From contig NC_092674.1 in NCBI RefSeq assembly GCF_964355755.1, positions 23,648,001 through 23,712,000 on the forward strand: DNA of 64,000 nt, written 5' to 3'. Source of the stretch: Antedon mediterranea. Its lineage: Eukaryota; Echinodermata; Crinoidea; Comatulida; Antedonidae. Under the pieces are notes generated by a model. It ran no database searches, had not been told where the DNA came from, and saw only the letters and a program-made list of their open reading frames with translations. A program made the translations under genes and the position numbers. Shown here piece after piece: positions 56,401 through 64,000 of the stretch. The first letter of the stretch is position 1. Each line of letters starts with the position of its first letter.

Positions 56401-57745
56401 GTTGTAATTAAACATGTTTACATTTTATGCAATTACACTCAACATCATTTATAGTTAATACTATCATGCTCCTAATTGAAGTGTTATAAATCAGTAATGG
56501 CTTGTTTCTATGTGATGGATATTAATTACATATTTTATATTATATTTAAGAAGGATAGTGAATAAATTTGCTTATGGTTATCCATGGCAATTTGTGTAAA
56601 TATATATATATATTTTTTGGATGGCTCAAATCTAGAGCATTACACAATCGATCACTGTAAAATGTCTGGGACTGAATTATAATAAACCCAAAATACGCAG
56701 ATCTAGTCTGTGCAAAACCTCTGGGCTATTATTGATAACTGTCTGTATCTTCCTACTACTAAATTTCAAATATAACTCCCATATTTATTCGAAAAACGCC
56801 CCGTTTTGAATAAACGCCTCCCCCGAATAAGTGTCCCCTGTAAAAAAAAACGCCCCTGAGCCTTTATTATTTCCTCGAATAAACGCCCCACCACGTGCAT
56901 TATATACACAATATTGCATTACAATCCAACAGATTTCTATTTGTAGTAGAATTTATTGATTGACATGATCTACAATTTACCAAGCATTTAGATGACATTT
57001 TTTACTGTAGTTTAACACTTCTCAATATTAATTGTGTTGTATTTCTTCATATCTATGGGGAATTTATTTGATTATACATGTTACCATATTACACCCAAAA
57101 AAATAAATTCCTCCCTCAAATAAACAACTTCTAAAAATCCTCCTGGACAATAAACGCTCCGCGGTGCAGGCAAGCACAATGGCGTTAACAGCATTGAGAG
57201 TTGGCTTTATTACAGTGGTTTTTTTTAATGTTACAGGATCCATGGAGCCCCCTTAGGAATTGCAGCACTTCTGTCTGGTTTTGCAGTGGAGGCACTATCA
57301 GTACAAATAGCAGCATTCGTTGTAGAATACAAAATGGTCAGTTATTATATTTTATTCACTACTTTTTATAACAATAATATCAAGCTATTGAGCCAAAATT
57401 ATGCAATTGTATGACCCACTATACAACCCCTGGGATATCTGATATTCGGTATACCTTATGAATAGTCTACCCCTTTGTCAAAATAGTGACTTACCTTTAG
57501 GTGACCATGACACATCCATTTTAGGTTTTTTGACACACCTGTGTCGATAATTATTTTAAAATGACTCATCCATTCGAATCCTGCAGAAAAGAAGCCGTCC
57601 ACCAGTAAACAAGGAGAATGGTACCATACAGTCAAGTAACGAACAAGAAACAACAACCTTCATAAATGGAGATACAACAGATGGCCAGAAAGTTCTGGAA
57701 GAAAAAGAAGAAGATTCAGTTGAGATGAACTCATTAACCAATTGA
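44423..57745 (+). CDS. ANKH: ANKH copy D, 12 exons with duplicated exon 7, 500 aa
   Basis: Exons: 44423-44506, 48703-48916, 49549-49667, 49904-49987, 51713-51895, 52297-52434, then 7a 52820-52912 or 7b 52961-53053, 54938-55012, 55128-55257, 55652-55775, 57237-57336, 57587-57745. With one exon 7 the product is 500 aa. It keeps vertebrate ANKH features lost in A-C: YPIG..PF.W.ND in exon 7, IFSVFP in exon 9, and an acidic tail (EEKEEDSVEMNSLTN) like the E/D-rich vertebrate end. The start ATG is the only Met after an in-frame TAA at 44369; B and C begin 18-19 codons earlier. Intron 9 uses a GC donor (55258). Intron 1 (4.2 kb) contains a TIR element with a PHD-FLYWCH gene on the opposite strand. 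This is probably the copy closest to the ancestral gene. Confidence 0.93.
45479..46176 (-). pseudogene. PHD-finger plus FLYWCH zinc-finger protein, two exons, disrupted
   Basis: Exon 1 is 45807-46176 and exon 2 is 45479-45712, with a GT/AG intron and a phase-0 junction. The N-terminal part (start ATG 46176) has C4, C7, C20, C23, H28, C31 in CIEC..CEEC..H..C spacing and, beyond a stop, KCREC: a C4HC3 PHD-like finger. The junction forms a FLYWCH finger: VTYRRLAGTTKGGN joins DSLVDSHGYQYT, then TTWRCFLRNKNVTCKA. FLYWCH fingers bind DNA and occur in chromatin proteins and next to MULE transposases. Two lesions are seen: codon 52 is TAG (46021-46023) where PHD fingers have Trp two residues before the last CxxC, and a 1-nt frame change lies between about 45880 and 45930. 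The ORF after the FLYWCH finger is short and ends normally at TAG 45479. Confidence 0.75.
46214..46290. repeat. Inverted repeat ACCCGATTCTGCTA / TAGCAGAATCGGGT
   Basis: Two arms of about 20 bp surround a spacer of about 30 nt. The arm motif CAGAATCGGGTGG also occurs singly at about 41260-41275. It lies inside the 3.7-kb TIR element. Confidence 0.7.
47778..47819. repeat. Short near-perfect palindrome CCATAGAGATATTATA
   Basis: CCATAGAGATATTATA is followed, after a CAC spacer, by its exact complement. It probably represents a very small MITE or hairpin. It lies inside the TIR element. Confidence 0.8.
48450..48561. repeat. Tandem duplication of about 54-58 bp next to the TIR element
   Basis: ACTAGCTAGTAGGCCCTGTC and the following bases up to TCGTCCACTTTTT appear twice in a row. 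The first copy begins about 10 bp outside the right TIR end. Confidence 0.9.
49003..49070. repeat. Short tandem repeat, about 18-bp unit, four copies
   Basis: CCATATTCAGGGGACA is repeated four times with small variation, shortly after the exon 2 donor of copy D. Confidence 0.85.
49296..49440 (-). repeat. Dispersed repeat with hammerhead-like core (copy 3, best preserved)
   Basis: On the minus strand: AAGTACTTTCACTTGCA, then CTGATGA, then AGGGCTAGTGTTGCCC, then GAAA and GCTCTGGCTG. CTGATGA and GAAA are the two conserved strands of a hammerhead ribozyme core, and the segment between them folds as a GGGC/GCCC stem. An upstream CAAGT/ACTTG hairpin could be stem I. The expected GUC next to a stem III was not found in good register, so activity is doubtful. 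It lies in intron 2 of copy D. Confidence 0.6.
50003..50186. mobile_element. PIF/Harbinger-like MITE, TIR AGCCTGTTTTCCTG, TSD TAA
   Basis: The element at 50006-50183 has inverted ends AGCCTGTTTTCCTGTYGACG-TTATT, with TAA on both sides. The interior contains GATCGTT palindromic steps. It is 178 bp long, in intron 4 of copy D. Confidence 0.85.
50702..51198. mobile_element. MITE, about 487 bp, TIR GRGAGGTTTYGCAA, flanked by TAATA
   Basis: The ends at 50707 and 51193 are inverted copies over about 50 bp (GAGAGGTTTTGCAA..CTTACGAATACGATAACG-AAAACGGATACGTCA against the complementary right end). TAATA flanks each side. Interior repeats of CGAATACG occur. It lies in intron 4 of copy D. Confidence 0.85.
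52467..52617. mobile_element. MITE with hAT-like TIR CAGGGGCGGAT, TSD ATTGTG
   Basis: The element at 52473-52611 begins CAGGGGCGGATTCAAGG and ends CCTGGATCCACCACTG; ATTGTG is repeated on both sides. Ends of the CAGnGGCGGATCC type are common among hAT-derived MITEs. It lies in intron 6 of copy D, and short open frames over it are spurious. Confidence 0.8.
52820..52912 (+). CDS. ANKH: ANKH copy D exon 7a
   Basis: 93 nt, phase 0, with a TTTTTTCAAG acceptor and a GTAAGC donor. It encodes a 31-residue segment that starts AVAVLSIVYPIGRLPFGW and ends LKTLQPSFLK, the same position as the exon 7 segment of the other copies and of vertebrate ANKH (Y-P-x-G motif). It is followed by only 48 nt of intron before exon 7b. 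Confidence 0.92.
52961..53053 (+). CDS. ANKH: ANKH copy D exon 7b (alternative to 7a)
   Basis: 93 nt, phase 0, with a T-rich acceptor (TTTTTTTGTTAAAG) and a GTAAGA donor. It encodes ALAILSLAYPIGTFPFNW.. LQPTFLK. It aligns without gaps to exon 7a. Both copies are intact, so either can be used without changing the frame; including both would add 31 residues. Confidence 0.92.
54407..54463. repeat. Perfect 24-bp hairpin, 9-nt loop
   Basis: The arms 54407-54430 and 54440-54463 are exact inverted copies (core GAAGGTGGCGCACTTC). The loop is TTTCGCTAG. The GC-rich stem stands out from the AT-rich intron 7 of copy D. It could be a young inverted duplication, a foldback tip, or a small-RNA precursor-like hairpin. 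Confidence 0.8.
55258..55651 (+). other. GC-AG intron 9 of ANKH copy D
   Basis: Exon 9 has the family length of 130 nt only if it ends at 55257 (CTTATTAG), and the next bases are GCAAGG rather than GTAAGN. The acceptor is CGATTTAG at 55644-55651. The equivalent sites in A, B and C are GT. GC-AG introns are a known minor class of U2 introns. A MITE half-arm (55440-55510) lies in this intron. Confidence 0.85.
55829..55938. mobile_element. MITE with CACTATCAAAC / GTTTGATGGTGTAGAC ends
   Basis: Same family as 2958-3103; the interior GATGATGTCATATCACTACC-ATATTTGGGCAC is shared. It lies in intron 10 of copy D. Confidence 0.75.
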
Positions 57746-57759
57746 TATGATGATGATGT

Positions 57760-58291
57760 GGGGCGGATTGCTATAAGCGGTCTATAACCGGTCTTAGCGC
57801 TTAGCCGGCTATAATTCGTGACGTAGCAAGTAGTCTTATATTATAGACCATTGCTATACCGCGGTCTAACCTGTAAACGGTCTTTAAAATTAAAGCCTAC
57901 TCGAAGGAGTCTTAAAACAGTCTTAAACCTCTCTTTTTGTTGCTTTTACGTATTATTTATCGTCAAAGACAACCAATTGAACGAGTTTTAAGTGTTAAAT
58001 CAAATAATAACGGTAATTTTATTGTTATATAGGCCTAGAATGGATTTTCTCGCGTAGAAATGTACGTACTGTTATGATTGTGAATTGAACAAGCGTGACG
58101 AACATTACCTTATTTGGTATTCTACGCGCAAAGTACGCCCTCAATTTGTTACTTTACGCGGTCTTATCTAAGACTGGTTTATAGCAATGGTCTATCAGGA
58201 GTGGCTTTAATAAGACCGTCTATCTGATAAAGCCGGCTTTAATCGGGGAGTTAAGACCATCAGTTAAGACTGTTTTATAGCAATCCACCCC
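57760..58291. mobile_element. MITE of about 530 bp in the 3' UTR region of copy D
   Basis: Starts GGGGCGGATTGCTATAA and ends TTATAGCAATCCACCCC. Sub-terminal motifs (ACCGGTCTTA, CTAAGACTGG) are also inverted. The element starts 14 bp after the ANKH D stop codon. A candidate AATAAA at 58533-58538 lies beyond it, so a transcript ending there would carry the whole element. Confidence 0.8.
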
Positions 58292-59218
58292 TGGTCTTTC
58301 TAGTTTAAAATGCCATTTCAGAAAATATATATAGGGATCATCAAAACAAACCCCCGACTATGGACTTGGAAGGAATATATTTTATACTATATCTGATACT
58401 AAACCAAAGATTAACATTCCTAATGTTTTCTAAGATTAATATGATTAATGTATCTCAAAACATTTAACTCTAAATTCTGAAACCAAAGTTTAAAATGTTG
58501 TCTTTATAATGACATTTATAAATTATATATATAATAAAGATTTTTATAGAGTATTGTGTAGTTTTAAGATCTTTCAAAGTTTATAGAGTGGGCTTTCCAA
58601 AACATTTTTTACAGACTATTTATGACTAATAAATAGTATTAAAGAGGACAGGACAAGATTCCATTCCTTTCAAGATTACCTCAAAACATTTTGCCTTTTT
58701 TATTAAAAAAAAATTGAATACAGTATTGGAATAGAACCACCTTGTGTTATACATAGAATTGTAGAGTGATGTCTTCCACAACAACAACATTATTTAGTTT
58801 ATTGCAATAAAAATAATAATATTTGTTAAGCCAGAGACAATCGCCGGTTAATCACACACCAAAGTTGCTGAAGGTGCATATGGAAAGGCAAAAAGATTTA
58901 TCACAATTTTGCTTGCATGTTAAGTAATATAAATGCTGTGTTTTGTTTTGTTGCTATGCTATTGTGCTGCAAATATAATTAACAATTTAAAACTAAGTAA
59001 AAATGTTTACTTTATTTAACACTTTCAGTTTTTATTATAAATGTACTGAAGAATAGTAATATCGCTAATATTTAGCGTTTTGTAATTATATATAGTAAAT
59101 GTAAATGTGCATTTTATGTTAAAGTCTATATCATTATTACAGCAAGAAACATTAGGACGACATTTTACACTACTACTGTAGGGAGAAATGTGACGATGTT
59201 AGGAGAAAATAGACTAAA
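58292..59218. other. 3' flank of ANKH copy D; no gene recognised
   Basis: Contains the candidate polyadenylation signal AATAAA at 58533 in an AT-rich stretch and further AATAAA-like hexamers near 58806. No ORF of interest. Confidence 0.45.
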
Positions 59219-59619
59219 GGCCCATTTACACTAGGGCGATAACGATCGACGATAAAAAGATAAATATGCATTTTCCATACCTAAAACAAAAGAATTTTAA
59301 AAAGTTTTCATCCTAGAACTATAGGATTATCATCTATGCTGCCTTTAATGAAAATAATATTTCCACACGTCCAATCAAATGACGTCATGATTAGTAAGAG
59401 CAATAATATCGTTACAATACAACGATTTTATGGTTTTATTGATCATGACGTCATTTGATTGAGTTTTCAAAAATATTATTTTTATCAAATACAGCATACA
59501 TGATTATCCTATAGTTATAGAACGAAAAATGTTCTAATTTCTTTCGTTTTATCCAAGAAAAATGCATGTTTATCTATTTATCGTCGATCGTTATCGCCAT
59601 AATGTAAATGGGCCTTACT
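59219..59619. mobile_element. MITE of about 400 bp, TIR AGGCCCATTTACA
   Basis: The left end AGGCCCATTTACACTAGGGC, then GATAACGATCGACGATAAA, is mirrored at the right end TTTATCGTCGATCG-TTATCGCC..TGTAAATGGGCCT. The interior is also palindromic (CATGATTAG.. and GATCATGACGTCATTTGATT). A diverged copy is at 9469-9965. Confidence 0.88.
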
Positions 59620-60819
59620 ATTATTTTATGTGTATAAACTATATTGCTGCAGCTGATATTTTAGTATGGTATAATCATAATATAACTGACATTTTCTACT
59701 TTGTTATAAAAGTAATGATGTAAATTCATATTTAGACCTATTTGGCAATATTTTACAATTGCTTGTTTATATACTGATTACATGTTTATAGTATGAATAT
59801 TTTAAATAATGTTTAAACGTTAAATATTTTATATACTATAAATAAAATATAAACAATATTTTTTCCTGATTTTGTGTGTTTTGATTATACTGTAATTTTT
59901 TATAGTGAATCAGATCAGTGGATATACAGACAGACACACAGACAGACATACATAGCTTTCTGGTTACAAACACTGAATTGAATGTCATACTTAAAACCAG
60001 GTGACTGTGACTGACGATAAAAAAAAAACCCATAAATGTTTACATGCTATCATAAATGATTGTAAGCCTACTATATTGCACTGTTCTCAACAAAATTGTG
60101 CCCAGATGGATTAGAATAACGATTTACACATGTATAATACTTAATCCAGCTCTTTTTCTGATAAAAAAATCTGAACAGGTTATATTCTTTAAAAGATGGT
60201 TAATCTCTTTAAAAGATGGTTAATAAAATATACACAGTTTGAAAATAGTAATGAACAAAGTATTCATTATATCATGTATAAATGAGAAAGATCTATTCAC
60301 GATACGAATTGTGGGCACCATTCAGGTGCGTATTCTGGGGTTCAGAACTCCCCTCCCCTTCTTTGACAGCCAACTGTAAATTGTTGGGAGTAATAATTAA
60401 AGCTATAACTCTTAAACGTAGTTCCTGGAGGTATTGGAATTATAACTATTATCAACAGGATCTTGCTATTGAAACAAACTGATTACTCAAATTATAGCAA
60501 TTACTGATATAGATTATAATTACCAGGATAACAGACAATCATGACAACCACAACACTGGCCTGGAACTTTCTGTTAGCAAAACTAATTTAATTCCAGTAC
60601 AGACCTTCTTATGTGGTGAAATTAGACACAACTTAGTCTATTGGTTAAATGTAATTTGTATACAAACATAATAAAGTACAAGCAATACGTCACTAGTGAG
60701 GCGTGGTAGGCCCACTGTATATTCAAATTAGGTAATACGTCACATTCGATATAGGAAGGGTATGTACCTGTACCTATGTACCTGTACCTATGTATAATTT
60801 AAAAATCAGCAATAGGCCT
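59620..60819. other. Spacer between ANKH copy D and the GPCR; no gene recognised
   Basis: AT-rich sequence with a short GACAGACA(CA) microsatellite (59928-59950), a GTACCTGTACCTAT repeat (60758-60796), and a TAAAAGATGGTTAAT duplication (60190-60225). No coding region is supported. Confidence 0.5.
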
Positions 60820-61170
60820 ACGTGATTATGACGATTTTAGGTTTTCGTTTATACGTCATAAAGGACCGGGGAGATTAGGTCAAGAATGGGGGATTGCGAT
60901 AAACAGTTCGTGATTATGACGTGTTTCGGTTGTACGTCATACAGGACAGGAGCGATTATGTCAAGAATGGGGATTGCGACAAACAGCAAAACGTGATTAG
61001 CACGTTTTTTTAGGGTTTTTGGTTATAATTACGTCATGCAGGTCGAAGATGGGGGATGGTTGTTTTGTGACAATTAACGTAAAACCAACAGTACGTTTTT
61101 ATGGTTTTCAGTTCAATACGTCCGTAAGGACCAGGACATGGCAGGATCGATTAGGTTTTGAGAATAGCCA
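60820..61170. repeat. Degenerate tandem repeat (about 4 units of 80-90 bp) upstream of the GPCR
   Basis: Units share the order CGTGATTATGACG, TTTT-AGGTTTTCG-like, TACGTCATANAGGAC, GATTANGTCAAGAATGGGG, ATTGCGANAAACAG, with increasing decay toward the gene. Each of the first three carries a TACGTCAT (CRE-like half site). It ends about 490 bp before the GPCR start. Confidence 0.6.
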
Positions 61171-61647
61171 CCGGTCGATATAAGATCGTGACAAACTAAA
61201 ATCAGCTAAAATACCCATCGCACGGGACAGCAATAGGAAATGACTGTTTTGGAGGGGTATTTTTTCTATCCTATCCCAGCCTACACTTTCATAACTTTAG
61301 TAACAGTTTTATGACGAAAACGTATTGCCGTATCATCTTAGTATCTTTATAATCGCACACCGTATGGTGTGTAGATATCCAGTTATGCCTACAATTAAGA
61401 TAATTAATTGCAAATTGGCGATAAGCGTTCTATCCAATATTTGAACCAACTAGCAAATTTAATTAAATAAACAGCTCTCTGATAACACCATGGATACATA
61501 TACATTTCAAGATACACCTGAGTGTAATCGTCACACCTGCGGTATTTAAGTTAGCTTAATTTGCAAAAACTGGGTCCACTTCAACATAACATCGATTCGG
61601 AAACGGGAGCTTCACCTCCAACAGTTTACTCCAGTAAGCACGCCTGA

Positions 61648-61656
61648 ATGGTGTGA
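61648..61656 (+). promoter_or_regulatory. Two-codon upstream ORF before the GPCR start
   Basis: ATG GTG TGA lies 6 nt upstream of the main ATG (61662). The main ATG has G at -3 and G at +4, so reinitiation or leaky scanning is plausible. Whether it is transcribed depends on the unmapped transcription start. Confidence 0.4.
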
Positions 61657-61661
61657 ACGCA

Positions 61662-62798
61662 ATGGAAGCAGACGATAGCAAAATGCTGCCCGACTGTGAA
61701 TTTCACTCTAATATGTCTTTGTTAGACAGGAACGATGCCTTATATACAAATTACCAATATATAAGTACGGTGATAATTATGCCGATTCTGTTGGTAACCG
61801 GTTTAATCACGAATTCTTCTTTTATAATCATGGTTTACCGAGCTCCTGATATGCGAATTACCATAAATATGTACCTTGTTAGTCTTGCAGTTTCAGATAT
61901 TTTATTTCTGATATCGAGCATCGGGGACAAGATAGGCCGGTATCTCGCATCTCCGTTGTTTGGAGACGCTGGTAATCGTGGGACAGCTGGTTGTATTATA
62001 GTTATATTTTTTATCAACACATCATTAATGTCATCAGAACTGCACATATTAATGTTGGCGATCGAACGATATTACAGTGTCTGTGTACCACTAACAGCTC
62101 ACATCAACCCGCGAAAAAGAGCGGCAATCATTCTGACATCTACATGGTGCGTATCAGCATCGCTCGCTCTTAGCTTCATACCAGCGTGTGCTGATTATAC
62201 CCGCGTATGTCTTTGGTGGAACAGTGTGTTTGTTGAGACTTATTCATTTTGTCTCTCCATCTCATTTCAAAACGATATTGATGCTGCGATTATCTACTAT
62301 CAGATCACACAAACATTTGCCTTTTTTGTGTCAGTAATCGCAAGTAACATTCTCTACGTAATGGTGTTACGTCATTTACGTCGCGTTAACGTGTCTTTGC
62401 AAAATCGTGGTATGGCTCATACGTCACAGTACAGAAACGAACAAATACGACAACATTTCAACCGTATGCTATGTTTTAATGGTTTAGTGTATTTCTTTCT
62501 CTTAGCACCTTTCAACATCTACTGCTTGTTCTATTTTGCGTCGCTCATCAATGACGATAAGAAACTTCTAGAACCGCACGTGACGTCTATTTTGGATACT
62601 ACGTTTCGCCTTCTCGGATACGTCAATTCTTGTATCAATCCCATTGTTTACGGTGCTACTAACCCAAGATATAGGAGGGCTTTTATTAGTGCATTTTCGG
62701 TGAAAAGACGACCTACGATTGAAACTATAAGTATCGAAAAAGATAAGTCTAAAACAACATCTTTTACTAAAACTAAGTACACTACGCCCAATTTGTAA
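61662..62798 (+). CDS. Class A (rhodopsin-like) G protein-coupled receptor, single exon, 378 aa
   Basis: An intact intronless receptor. Seven hydrophobic segments lie at about residues 33-58, 68-88, 111-139, 153-175, 212-237, 268-295 and 308-331. Family marks: an N-glycosylation site near the N terminus (NMS 17-19), NMYLVSLAVSD in TM2 with the conserved Asp at 79, Cys111 at the top of TM3 and a Cys partner in loop 2, ERY in place of DRY (135-137), and NPIVY at the end of TM7 (326-330). The CWxP motif of TM6 is replaced by FLLAPFN (279-285). A Ser/Thr-rich tail follows. The TM2 and TM7 style recalls peptide receptors such as TRH or neuropeptide types, but I cannot name the ligand. The start is the ATG at 61662; an in-frame GTG at 61653 has no support. 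Confidence 0.93.
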   Translation: MEADDSKMLPDCEFHSNMSLLDRNDALYTNYQYISTVIIMPILLVTGLITNSSFIIMVYRAPDMRITINMYLVSLAVSDILFLISSIGDKIGRYLASPLFGDAGNRGTAGCIIVIFFINTSLMSSELHILMLAIERYYSVCVPLTAHINPRKRAAIILTSTWCVSASLALSFIPACADYTRVCLWWNSVFVETYSFCLSISFQNDIDAAIIYYQITQTFAFFVSVIASNILYVMVLRHLRRVNVSLQNRGMAHTSQYRNEQIRQHFNRMLCFNGLVYFFLLAPFNIYCLFYFASLINDDKKLLEPHVTSILDTTFRLLGYVNSCINPIVYGATNPRYRRAFISAFSVKRRPTIETISIEKDKSKTTSFTKTKYTTPNL

Positions 62799-64000
62799 AC
62801 TGGTTGCTATCACATATCAGCAATTACATATCTCAAATGAGAATGTCTGTTGTAGGCCTATTGGAACTCTGGTTAGTGAAATGTCCGTACCTCTTCCAAT
62901 ACAAATCTTTATCCGTCAGAGTAAAATGTAAACGCGTCTGCGGAATGTTGCAGGGAATTCCAATGATACTTTTAAAATCAAGATTGTGAGGCGTTTGATG
63001 AATTAACTGCCTTAAAATAACGTGACATGTTTGGAGAAACTATTCTCATCATCAGAACTCAAATCAACGCATAGAGTACAATAACACAGATTGTATTTAC
63101 ATGAGGCAGTAATTAGCATGACAGAAAAACTAGGCAACAAACAATCATATGGCAAGCGTGACGGGCGTATGTTCATCGTGGATATTTATAAGGTAATCTG
63201 TGCATGATCATCATCCAGTGGACGTCTTCTGACTCAGTGAATTGTGACAAGGCGCCTACTGTAGCGTTGCAGGAATCCAGCTATGAAAATGTGAATGTAG
63301 TATTAGTATTGGTCCCGGTATTGGTACTGGTCCTCAAGCAAACACGAAAACTAAGGAAATTCGGATTAGGCCGTCCACGGACCCACAACAGTCAGCAGTG
63401 CAGCACCTACCAGATCAGCTGAGAGACGGTTCCTACTCTTTTCGAATAATGTACCAATTTCTTTACCTATTTGTTCACGGGACCAACGGCTTTACATCGC
63501 ATCCGAATAGGGCTTCTTGTTGCTCATATCATCATGTTACCGGAATGTATTATGTCTATATTTTAACGGACATGATCGTCGTAATAATGCCATTTGAATA
63601 ACTGTGTGTAAATAATTTGTAAATTAAAAAAAATGGTTACGGCGAAACAATGATGTCTTAAAGAAGTGGTATGAAGTTTAATTGGTTGGAGCTGTTATGA
63701 CATAATGCAAGTAACGTTTCTATATTCATCATAGTTCTTTGAAATTCAAATGACATTAGAACCGATAAAAATACTATGATATGAATAACATAAAGAGTCA
63801 ATGTCATGACAAGGAACCATGTTGTTCTTATTATATTGCCAAATAAATGCGATATCATAGGAAATCCCGACATGACCAATCGCCTCTAAATACATTCAAA
63901 GTCAAAAACTTAGAAAAGATATATCAACCGCATTATGTTGAGAGTATGTGTAGCCACAAAGTAGTTAATTAATTATTTTTGTTAGGGAAAGAAGTTTAAC
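62799..64000. other. 3' flank of the GPCR; SINE-like fragment at about 63360-63480
   Basis: No gene is recognised. The segment with CAGTGCAGCACCTACC and TACTCTTTTCGAATAATG-TACCAA matches the SINE-related fragment at 31540-31660. A GTATTGGTACTGGTCC repeat lies at 63305-63340. The remainder is AT-rich. Confidence 0.5.

Noticed and set aside
57456-57741. Minus-strand open frames near the last exon of ANKH copy D
   Set aside because: Shadows of the coding exon on the other strand.
61653-61661. GTG start that would add three residues to the GPCR
   Set aside because: The ATG at 61662 has a good context and gives a normal N terminus; a GTG start is unnecessary in an animal gene.

Overview
The window is eukaryotic nuclear DNA from an animal: AT-rich, full of spliceosomal introns, and crowded with LINE, SINE and MITE remnants. 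The gene content (RECQL5, ANKH, a pappalysin relative, FLYWCH/PHD and class A GPCR genes) and the repeat style suggest an invertebrate deuterostome, plausibly an echinoderm. That placement is an inference, not a demonstrated fact.

Layout. (1) 70-2004 (+): an uninterrupted but frameshifted copy of the C-terminal half of a pappalysin (PAPP-A-like) protein, probably a processed pseudogene. (2) 2251-2813: a G-rich minisatellite. (3) 3509-12176 (-): the 5' ten exons of a RecQ5-type helicase (RECQL5). Every splice phase I checked is consistent. Its introns hold a LINE 3' end, a TIR transposon with a 7-bp target duplication, a 1.5-kb minisatellite and a palindromic element. (4) 12770-57745 (+): the centre of the window, four tandem copies of the progressive ankylosis gene ANKH. 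Copy A (13199-18636) has only exons 6-12 and a frameshift. Copies B (21759-30928) and C (33311-42693) each have all 12 exons and an open frame. Copy D (44423-57745) is the most vertebrate-like. It carries two alternative versions of exon 7 separated by a 48-nt intron, and a GC-AG intron. (5) Intron 1 of copy D contains a 3.7-kb TIR-bounded element that carries an antisense PHD-FLYWCH gene, now broken. (6) 57746-61661: the 3' flank of copy D with MITEs. (7) 61662-62798 (+): an intact single-exon class A GPCR.

ANKH proteins are multipass membrane transporters of the MATE/MOP type, linked to export of ATP, citrate and pyrophosphate and to control of mineralisation. A local expansion with a diversified exon would be of interest in an animal with a mineral skeleton. 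The intergenic spacers of the array share a conserved 5' flank and minisatellite blocks, so the array looks as if it grew by unequal exchange. Copies A, B and C form one group that diverged from D.

All homology statements come from reading translations and comparing them with remembered family features. No database search was run. Exon edges were set by GT/AG (one GC/AG) sites and by identical exon lengths and phases across the copies.
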